Origin: CAYRHS01 sp964424125
GTDB taxonomy: Bacteria > Actinomycetota > Acidimicrobiia > IMCC26256 > JAOSJL01
Reading direction: 5' to 3'
Length of the DNA stretch: 28,551 bases
Assembly: GCA_964424125.1 (NCBI GenBank)
Contig: CAYRHS010000017.1
Coordinates: forward strand, 1-28,551
A program made the position numbers and the translations under genes. Below are positions 22,671-28,551 of this stretch, piece by piece; within the stretch, counting starts at the first letter, position 1; every line of letters begins with the position of its first letter. The notes beneath the pieces are model-generated. The model had not been told where the DNA came from and did no database searches. It was given only the letters and a program-made list of their open reading frames with translations.

Positions 22671-23915
22671 GTGCTGGAGGAATCGGAGCACGAGCTCGTT
22701 CTCATCAGCGACGACAACTTCCTCACGTACCAGCCGTTCCTGCCCGAGGCCACCGCGGGCACCCTCGAGCCGCGTCACGTCGTCGTCCCGTTGCGCCAGG
22801 TCCTCGAGTGGACCCGTCTCGTCGTGGGCGAGGTGCAGACGCTCGACGTCGGCGAGCGCACGGCATCGATCCGGACCATGGCCGGTGACGAGCGGGACCT
22901 GGCCTGGGACCAGGTCGTGCTCGGTGCGGGCTCCGTCTCGCGCGTGCTCCCGGTTCCCGGCCTGGCGGAACACGCCTGTGGCTTCAAGACCGTCGAGGAA
23001 GCGATCCATCTGCGCAACCAGGTCCTCACCCGCCTCGAGGAGGCGGTGGCCGCGTCCGACGAGGCGGAGCGCCGTGCTCGCCTCACGTTCGTCTTCGTCG
23101 GCGGCGGCTACACGGGCGTGGAGGCGCTCGCCGAGCTGGAGAGCCTCGCTCGGAGCGCCCTCGCCGACTACCCGGAGCTTCGACGCGACGAGATGCGCTG
23201 GGTGCTCGTCGAGGCGGCCGACACGATCATGCCCGAGATCGATGCTCGTCTCGCGCGATACGCAGAGCGTCAGCTGAGCAGTCGGCAGATCGAGATCCGG
23301 TTGTCGACGACGCTCGAGTCGTTGCGGGACGGCGAAGTCGTCCTCTCCGACGGCGACCGGTTCCCGGCGCGCACCGTCGTCTGGACGGCGGGTGTGAGGG
23401 CCGCGCCGCTAGCGGCCGAGTCGGGACTCCCGGTCGACGACCGGGGTCGGATCCGCACGGACGCCTACCTCCGCGCGCTCGACGACGACGGGAACCCGAT
23501 CCTGTCGGTATGGGCGGCGGGTGACGCGGCTGCGGTCCCCGACGTCACGACCGGCCGCGACTGCCCACCGACCGCACAGCACGCGCTCCGTCAGGCGCGT
23601 TGTCTCGCGGACAACCTCGCGGCCATGGCCGCGGACCGGCCGCTGACGCCGTTCCGGTACCGGAATCTCGGGCAGCTCGTGTCGTTGGGGCGCTACCGGG
23701 GTGTAGCCAGCGTGCTCGGTGTCCACCTCCGGGGGTTCCCGGCCTGGTGGCTCCATCGCACCTACCACCTGTTGGCGATGCCGACTGCCGGTCGCAGGGT
23801 ACGGATCGCCCTCGACTGGACGATCGCACTCCTCTTCCCCCGGGACACGACGTCGCTCGGCTCGCTGCGCGACCCCCGTCGGGCGTTCCGTCGGGCATCA
23901 GGTTCCACAGGGTGA
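22608..23915 (+). CDS. ndh: Type II NADH dehydrogenase (FAD-dependent NDH-2)
   Basis: This 435-residue flavoprotein oxidises NADH and passes electrons to quinone at the membrane surface without pumping protons. The FAD-binding GGGFVGMYAARRLE is at residues 8-21, a second dinucleotide fold for NADH is VFVGGGYTGVEALAEL (about 161-176), and the FAD-closing motif is WAAGDAAAVPD (about 304-314). LTYQPFLPEA and PTAQHALRQA are typical NDH-2 blocks. The C-terminal helical region with hydrophobic and basic residues (AWWLHRTYHLLAMP, WTIALLF) should hold it to the membrane. The ATG at 22608 starts the FAD fold directly; GAGG is at 22599-22602. Its 5' end overlaps or abuts the minus-strand zinc-ribbon gene. 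Confidence 0.92.
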   Translation: MRILIAGGGFVGMYAARRLEHVLEESEHELVLISDDNFLTYQPFLPEATAGTLEPRHVVVPLRQVLEWTRLVVGEVQTLDVGERTASIRTMAGDERDLAWDQVVLGAGSVSRVLPVPGLAEHACGFKTVEEAIHLRNQVLTRLEEAVAASDEAERRARLTFVFVGGGYTGVEALAELESLARSALADYPELRRDEMRWVLVEAADTIMPEIDARLARYAERQLSSRQIEIRLSTTLESLRDGEVVLSDGDRFPARTVVWTAGVRAAPLAAESGLPVDDRGRIRTDAYLRALDDDGNPILSVWAAGDAAAVPDVTTGRDCPPTAQHALRQARCLADNLAAMAADRPLTPFRYRNLGQLVSLGRYRGVASVLGVHLRGFPAWWLHRTYHLLAMPTAGRRVRIALDWTIALLFPRDTTSLGSLRDPRRAFRRASGSTG

Positions 23916-23953
23916 CCGATACCATGCTCGCAGCGAAGCGATCGGGGAGCGTT

Positions 23954-24184
23954 ATGGAAGTCAGGCTGGGTGTCGTCTACAGCCACAGGGAGCTGTCCGT
24001 CGAGGTCGACGGCGAGCCCTCGGACGTCCAGGCGCTGGTCGAACAGGCGCTGCGCGACGAGGGCCCGGTGCTCTGGCTCGACGACTCCAAGGGCCAGCGC
24101 GTGGGCATTCCCGTCGACAAGCTCGCGTACGTGGAGATCGTCGGCGAGAACGGCCGGAGCCAGGTCGGGTTCGGAAAGGGATAG
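23954..24184 (+). CDS. DUF3107 protein
   Basis: This 76-residue protein begins MEVRLGVVYSHRELSVEVDG and ends with the family's DDSKGQRVGIPVDKLAYVEI core, matching DUF3107, a small conserved actinobacterial family with no assigned function that I know of. GGGGAG (23944-23949) sits four bases before the ATG; an upstream in-frame ATG at 23924 has no ribosome-binding site and would add non-conserved residues. It is probably the first gene of an operon: the ArsA-like ATPase begins five bases after its stop. DUF3107 is one of the clearest actinobacterial markers in the window. Confidence 0.85.
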   Translation: MEVRLGVVYSHRELSVEVDGEPSDVQALVEQALRDEGPVLWLDDSKGQRVGIPVDKLAYVEIVGENGRSQVGFGKG

Positions 24185-24189
24185 GCGCG

Positions 24190-25152
24190 GTGCGCGCCGA
24201 CGATCTGCTCGGGTGTCGGCTCATCTTCGTCACGGGCAAGGGCGGCGTCGGCAAGAGCACCGTCGCCGCGGCCCTGGCGCTGCTCGCGGCGGACAACGGG
24301 CAGCGTGTGCTCCTTGTCGAGGTCGACGGCAAGCACGACCTCACCGATCTCTACGAGCAGCCGGCGGTCGGCTTCGAGCCCCGCCCGGTACACCCCGGCG
24401 TCCACGCCATGACGATGGACACCGAGGCGTCCCTGCGTGAGTACCTGAAGCTGAACCTCAAGGTCCCCGTGCTGGGGCGGCTGGGTCCGGTCGCCCGCGT
24501 GTTCGACTTCGTGGCGACGGCGGCGCCCGGTGTCCGCGAGATCCTGACGGTCGGCAAGATCTGCTGGGAGGTCCGCGAGTCGCTCGAGGGTCGCGCGGAC
24601 TGGGACCTGGTCGTGGTGGACGCGTCCGCATCGGGTCACGTCGTCGCCCAGCTCGGAGCACCCGACACGATCAAGGAGCTGGTCAAGGTGGGGCCCGTCC
24701 GCCACCAAACCGGGTGGATGAGCGACATCCTCTCCGATCCGTTGCTGACCACGTTGGTGGTGGTCGCCACGCCGGAGGAGATGCCGGTCAGCGAGTCCAT
24801 CGAGCTGGTGGAGCGGGTCCGCACGGAGCTGAACGTATCCCTCGGGCCGATGGTGGTGAACCGAGTCCTGCCCGAGCTGTTCACGCACGCCGACGAGGCC
24901 GCGTTCGACGCCCTGCACGAACCCGCGGCGACCGCCCTGCTCGTCGAGCGCGCCGGCGAGGGTGCGACCGCCGTGCTCGACGGCGCTCGGCTGGCCGTGT
25001 CGCTGCGCCGCACTCGAGCGGCGCACCTCGGACGGTTGCGGGAAGCGGTCGAGCTGCCGCTGCTGTTCGTCCCCTACCTGTTCGTGCGCGAGGAAGGGTT
25101 TCGCGTCACCCGCATGGTCGCGGAGTCACTAGCCGAGGAGCTGGGCCTGTGA
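24190..25152 (+). CDS. ArsA/Get3-like ATPase, first of a pair
   Basis: This 320-residue P-loop ATPase is of the ArsA/Get3 (SIMIBI) class. The deviant Walker A is TGKGGVGKST at residues 15-24, with the signature lysine K17. DGKHDLTDL follows as switch I, and DASASGHVVAQLG as the switch II/Walker B region. There is no cysteine metalloid site of the ArsA type, so arsenite transport is unlikely. It overlaps a second ArsA-like gene by four bases (GTGA at 25149-25152), which suggests a heterodimer. The arrangement resembles the mycobacterial pair Rv3679-Rv3680, described as Get3-like; that comparison is from memory. GTG 24190 is the start that places the P-loop normally. Confidence 0.88.
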   Translation: MRADDLLGCRLIFVTGKGGVGKSTVAAALALLAADNGQRVLLVEVDGKHDLTDLYEQPAVGFEPRPVHPGVHAMTMDTEASLREYLKLNLKVPVLGRLGPVARVFDFVATAAPGVREILTVGKICWEVRESLEGRADWDLVVVDASASGHVVAQLGAPDTIKELVKVGPVRHQTGWMSDILSDPLLTTLVVVATPEEMPVSESIELVERVRTELNVSLGPMVVNRVLPELFTHADEAAFDALHEPAATALLVERAGEGATAVLDGARLAVSLRRTRAAHLGRLREAVELPLLFVPYLFVREEGFRVTRMVAESLAEELGL

Positions 25153-26363
25153 GTGCCTCCGGTCCCGAGTCCGCTTCCTCGAACCCCACCGGGCTCGATC
25201 AGCTGCTCGCGACCAGGGAGATCGTGGTGCTCTGTGGCTCGGGCGGGGTGGGGAAGACCTTCGTCGCGGCCGCGACCGGGGTCGCGGCCGCGTCGCAACT
25301 CGGCGGGAAGGTGCTCGTGCTCACGGTCGATCCCGCTCGCCGACTGGCGGCTGCGCTCGGCCTGCAGGGGATCGGCAACACGGCGCGCCGGGTTCCCGCC
25401 GAGTCGTTCAAGGAGTCGGGCGCGGAACCTCGGGGGGAGCTCTGGGCGGCGATGCTCGACACGAAGCAATCCTGGGACGAGCTGGTCCTCCGGCATGCGC
25501 CCGACGACGAGACCGCGTATCGGATCCTGGACAACGCGCTCTACCAGAACATCACCGCCCGGTTCGTGCAGAGTCACGACTACATCGCGATGGAACGGCT
25601 CTTCGACATCCATCAACGAGGGGAATACGACCTCATCGTCGTCGACACGCCCCCGACGCGGAACGCGCTCGACTTCCTCGAGGCACCACGACGCATGGCG
25701 GAGTTCTTCGGTGGTCGGCTGCTCCGCTGGCTCACGATGCCTTACCGCGTCGGTGGTCGCAGGGGCGCGCGTGTGATCAACTTCGCGAGTCGGCCCTTCT
25801 ACCAGGTGGGTGACCGCATCCTCGGGAGTGAGTTCCTCCAAGACATCGGCGAGTTCTTCCTCGAGTTCCAGTCGATGTACGAAGGGTTCGCGGCGCGGGC
25901 GGCGGCGGTCGAGCACCTCATGCACGACCGACGAACGACCTTCGTGGTGGTGACGACGCTCGAGCCCGCACCGCTCCACGAAGCCGAGGTCTTCATCCGT
26001 GAACTGCGGGGACGTGGGTTCTCCCTCGGCGCGCTCGTGCTGAACCGAACGCTTCCGGACTACCTGCGCGACCCCATCGCGGGAGTGGCGGCCGGACGCA
26101 TGGTCGCCGAGCCCGGGCCGGTCGCCGAGGCGCTGGCCGAGACGGGGATCGAGTCCCTCGGCGACGTCGCACGGACCGCGCGAGTCCTGCGCACGATCGG
26201 CGAATCGTTCCGCAACTTCGCCGTCCTGGCCAAGCGGGAAGCAGAGTTGCGCGCGGAACTGGATCAGGTGCCGGACGTCGTCGCGCGGGTTCCCGACCTC
26301 GAGATCGACGTGCACGATCTGCGTGGACTCACCGAGATCGGCGACCACCTGCTCGCGAGCTAG
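25149..26363 (+). CDS. ArsA/Get3-like ATPase, second of a pair
   Basis: This 404-residue ATPase partners the previous one. The P-loop reads CGSGGVGKTF (residues 29-38): Ser31 replaces the signature lysine that normally reaches across the dimer, while K36 that binds phosphate is kept. Other motifs are TVDPARRLAAALGL (switch I region) and VVDTPPTRNALDFL (Walker B). It has a long helical insertion with hydrophobic stretches (about residues 175-250), where Get3-like proteins bind client helices. The loss of one signature lysine fits an asymmetric heterodimer with the first ATPase. The start codon is GTG, overlapping the previous stop. It ends two bases before thiI. Confidence 0.88.
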   Translation: MSASGPESASSNPTGLDQLLATREIVVLCGSGGVGKTFVAAATGVAAASQLGGKVLVLTVDPARRLAAALGLQGIGNTARRVPAESFKESGAEPRGELWAAMLDTKQSWDELVLRHAPDDETAYRILDNALYQNITARFVQSHDYIAMERLFDIHQRGEYDLIVVDTPPTRNALDFLEAPRRMAEFFGGRLLRWLTMPYRVGGRRGARVINFASRPFYQVGDRILGSEFLQDIGEFFLEFQSMYEGFAARAAAVEHLMHDRRTTFVVVTTLEPAPLHEAEVFIRELRGRGFSLGALVLNRTLPDYLRDPIAGVAAGRMVAEPGPVAEALAETGIESLGDVARTARVLRTIGESFRNFAVLAKREAELRAELDQVPDVVARVPDLEIDVHDLRGLTEIGDHLLAS

Positions 26364-26365
26364 CG

Positions 26366-27559
26366 ATGGTCCCCGATCTCCTCGTCGTCCACTTCCACGA
26401 GATCGCCCTGAAGGGCCGGAATCGGGGCGAGTTCGTCGCCGCGCTGCGCCGGAACCTGGTTCGGGCCTTGGGGGACACGGCGTCCGGCGTACGGTCCCGC
26501 GGCGACCGGCTCGAGGTCTGGAACCCGACCGAGGGCGCGCTGGACCGGGTTCGGCACACCTTCGGCGTCGCGAACGTGATGCCGGCTCGGGTCGTCGAGG
26601 CCCGAGCCGAAGCGGTCGAGCGGGCCGCGGTGGGCCTGGCCGAGGAGATCGATGCCGAAGCCGGATTCCGCAGCTTCGCTGTCCGTGCTCGCCGGGCACG
26701 CACCGCCTTCCCCCAGACGAGCCAGGAGTTGAACGTCGCCGTCGGCGATCGCATCCGGACCGCGCTCGACAAGAAGGTCGACCTCACCACGCCCGACGTG
26801 ACGTTCCGGATCGAGATCGTCGAGCGAGACGCCTACGTCTCCGCGCAGCGCATCCCCGGCCCCGGCGGGCTCCCGGTCGGTACCGCCGGACGCGTGGTGG
26901 CCTTGCTCTCGGGCGGGATCGACTCACCGGTGGCGACCTGGCGGATGCTGAAACGAGGTGCCGACGTGCTGGCCGTGCACTGCCACGGGCAGCCGTTCAC
27001 CGATCGTTCCTCCGAGCAGAACGTCGGCCGGTTGCTCGAGGTGCTGGCCGAGTGGGGCTATCGCGGCCCGTGGTGGTCGGTGCCGATCGGCGAGGCGCAA
27101 CGCGCGATCACGGTCACAGTGGAGGCCCGCCTGCGTGTGCTCTGCTACCGGCGGCTCATGTTGCGGGTCGCGGAGAAGATCGCCGAACGAGAGACGGCGG
27201 CGGCGGTCGCCACGGGCGAGAGCCTCTCGCAGGTGGCGTCACAGACCCTCGACAACATGGCGGCCGTGGAGGCGATCGCGAGCCTGCCCGTGCTCCGCCC
27301 CCTCGTGGGGATGGACAAGGTCGAGATCATCGACGAGGCCCGCGCCGTCGGCACCTACGACATCTCGGTCCGGCCGCACCAGGACTGCTGCACCCTCTTC
27401 GAGCCACGGGAGGCCGCGACCCGGTCGACGGCCTCGATTCTCGACGAGGCCGAGAAGCCGCTCGACGTCGATGCGCTCGTGGCCGCCAGCCTCGAGGCGG
27501 GGGAGCGTCGGGTCGTCGCGCCGGCCGGCGTGCACCCCGTCGGTACGATCTCCTCGTGA
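26366..27559 (+). CDS. thiI: tRNA 4-thiouridine / thiamine sulfurtransferase ThiI
   Basis: This 397-residue protein starts with a ferredoxin-like/THUMP region that binds tRNA (about residues 1-170, beginning VVHFHEIALKGRNRGEF). A PP-loop ATPase domain follows, with LLSGGIDSPVA (S182-D186) and TGESLSQVASQTLDNM. C341-C342 in QDCCTLF occupy the place of the family's reactive cysteine. There is no C-terminal rhodanese domain, the short form of ThiI. It thiolates uridine 8 of tRNAs, and in some bacteria supplies sulfur for thiamine, using persulfide from a cysteine desulfurase such as the one at 15142-16290. The ATG is two bases after the ATPase stop, and its stop overlaps the kinase start. Confidence 0.94.
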   Translation: MVPDLLVVHFHEIALKGRNRGEFVAALRRNLVRALGDTASGVRSRGDRLEVWNPTEGALDRVRHTFGVANVMPARVVEARAEAVERAAVGLAEEIDAEAGFRSFAVRARRARTAFPQTSQELNVAVGDRIRTALDKKVDLTTPDVTFRIEIVERDAYVSAQRIPGPGGLPVGTAGRVVALLSGGIDSPVATWRMLKRGADVLAVHCHGQPFTDRSSEQNVGRLLEVLAEWGYRGPWWSVPIGEAQRAITVTVEARLRVLCYRRLMLRVAEKIAERETAAAVATGESLSQVASQTLDNMAAVEAIASLPVLRPLVGMDKVEIIDEARAVGTYDISVRPHQDCCTLFEPREAATRSTASILDEAEKPLDVDALVAASLEAGERRVVAPAGVHPVGTISS

Positions 27560-28551
27560 TCACGGTCCCGGCGCTCGTACGTGCCTACACGGCTCTCGGG
27601 GAGGGGGATCTCGCGCACGTCGAGCGCCTCACGCTCTCCTGGCAGCCGCTGGCGGATCTCTCCTTCGCCGACCTGCTGCTCTTTGCGCCAGTCCGGGACC
27701 GGGCGGGGCGCTCCATCGTGCTCTCCCAGGTGCGGCCGGTCACGGGTCAGACCCTGTATCCCCGCGACACGATCGGCGCTCAGGTCGACGAGCGCGAGCG
27801 CCCCCTCATGGGCGAGGCGTTCCGCACCGGTGAGATCGTCGAGGGAGAAGGCACCCTCCTCGGTGGTGACGACCGCGCCCGCTTGCTCTGCATCCCCGTC
27901 CGGCGGGCCGGCAACGTGATCGGTGTCGTCACCCGGTACACCGCGCAGGTGGGCCGGCGGCTCGGAGAGCTGGAGCGCAACTACCTCGATGCGTTCGGGC
28001 GCTTCGCCGGGATGGTCGCGGAGGGTTCGTTCCCGTTTCCGGCCGAGGAGCTGAACCTCGAGGAGGAGCCGGGCGTCGGTGACGGCGTCGTCATCACCGA
28101 CACCGATCCGTCGATTCGCTACGCGAGTCCCAACGCGGTCAGCGCCATGCACCGGATGGGGATGCACGCGTACTCCCAGGGCGTCCATCTCAGGGAGCTC
28201 GGCTTCGACGACGGTGCCGTTCGGACCGCCATGACCGCGGGACTCCCGGTGCTAGAAGAGGTCGAGCAGGGCGACTCGAGCACGATGATGCGGATCGTCC
28301 CGTTCCTCGAGCACGGCGACGCAACCGGCGCCCTGATCCTGATGCGCGACGTGACCGACCTCCGGCGTCGTGACCGCATGCTCATGACCAAGGACGCGAC
28401 GATCCGCGAGATCCACCACCGGGTGAAGAACAACCTGCAGACGATCGCCTCGCTGCTGCGCCTCCAGGCGCGTCGGATGCGCTCCCCGGAGGCGCGCGAG
28501 GCACTCGCCGAGTCGGAGCGGCGCATCCGCTCCATCGCGATCGTGCACGAG
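27556..28551 (+). CDS. pdtaS: PdtaS-like sensor histidine kinase (5' part, runs off window)
   Basis: 332 codons are present and the frame is open at the window end. The N-terminal GAF-like histidine kinase N domain (about residues 1-150, with LLFAPVRDRAGRS and RLLCIPVRRAGNVIGVVTRY) is followed by a PAS-like domain (about 170-270, VVITDTDPSIRYASPNA). Then comes a HisKA_2 phosphoacceptor, EIHHRVKNNLQTIASLLRLQ (residues 285-304), with H288 the likely phosphorylated histidine. The ATPase domain lies beyond the window. This is the layout of actinobacterial PdtaS, a cytoplasmic kinase that signals to an ANTAR-type RNA-binding response regulator (PdtaR). The GTG start overlaps the thiI stop by four bases. 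Confidence 0.9.
   Translation, partial: MITVPALVRAYTALGEGDLAHVERLTLSWQPLADLSFADLLLFAPVRDRAGRSIVLSQVRPVTGQTLYPRDTIGAQVDERERPLMGEAFRTGEIVEGEGTLLGGDDRARLLCIPVRRAGNVIGVVTRYTAQVGRRLGELERNYLDAFGRFAGMVAEGSFPFPAEELNLEEEPGVGDGVVITDTDPSIRYASPNAVSAMHRMGMHAYSQGVHLRELGFDDGAVRTAMTAGLPVLEEVEQGDSSTMMRIVPFLEHGDATGALILMRDVTDLRRRDRMLMTKDATIREIHHRVKNNLQTIASLLRLQARRMRSPEAREALAESERRIRSIAIVHE

Noticed and set aside
1..28551. tRNA, rRNA, CRISPR, insertion sequence, phage or toxin-antitoxin genes
   Set aside because: I looked for tRNA-like TTCGANTC arms, spaced direct repeats, transposase motifs and small paired genes, and found none that hold up.

Overview
The window is very GC-rich, with short or overlapping intergenic gaps and frequent GTG starts. 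It looks like chromosomal DNA of an Actinomycetota bacterium, possibly from a deep or poorly characterised class such as an Acidimicrobiia-like lineage. This rests on a DUF3107 protein, a tandem pair of ArsA/Get3-like ATPases, a PdtaS-type histidine kinase, an Mrp protein without the CxxC pair, and a 'CCAEP-tail' radical SAM enzyme. The placement is an inference from gene content. I see no rRNA, tRNA, insertion sequence, phage gene or CRISPR array. No stretch above 300 bases lacks a gene; the longest gap is about 196 bases, at 6912-7107.

Region 1 (1-6911, + strand) is an almost complete System I cytochrome c maturation operon: ccmA (3' part), ccmB, ccmC, ccmD, ccmE, ccmF, a TlpA/CcmG thioredoxin, ccmH and ccmI, with a cyclophilin at the end. 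Nearly every junction is a 4-base or similarly short stop/start overlap. The one exception, ccmE-ccmF, is bridged by a 10-codon reading frame that itself overlaps both neighbours by 4 bases. CcmABCD handle heme export and release, CcmE chaperones heme, CcmG/H keep the apocytochrome CxxCH reduced, and CcmF/H/I ligate heme.

Region 2 (6912-11062, + strand) holds a membrane-anchored protein of unknown function behind a good promoter that carries an operator-like palindrome, then a mitochondrial-type aconitase and a fumarylacetoacetate hydrolase family enzyme.

Region 3 (11072-18215) is the most distinctive part. On the minus strand, an ATP-grasp ligase is followed by a radical SAM protein of the CUAEP/CCAEP-tail type. 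Divergent from it, 22 bases away, is an NfuA-like Fe-S carrier. Next comes a second minus-strand operon: SufR-like Fe-S sensing regulator, cysteine desulfurase, DUF169 protein. It is divergent from an Mrp/ApbC Fe-S carrier ATPase. The block therefore joins an uncharacterised ligase/radical SAM pathway to an Fe-S assembly and sensing neighbourhood, which also fits the nearby aconitase.

Region 4 (18216-23915) contains a large secreted S8-like protein with an eight-unit FG-GAP/VCBS-type propeller and an atypical serine region, a flavodoxin-like protein with an apparent internal deletion, a zinc-ribbon protein on the minus strand, and a type II NADH dehydrogenase.

Region 5 (23954-28551, + strand) is a compact operon: DUF3107 protein, two ArsA/Get3-like ATPases, ThiI and a PdtaS-like sensor kinase that runs off the end of the window.
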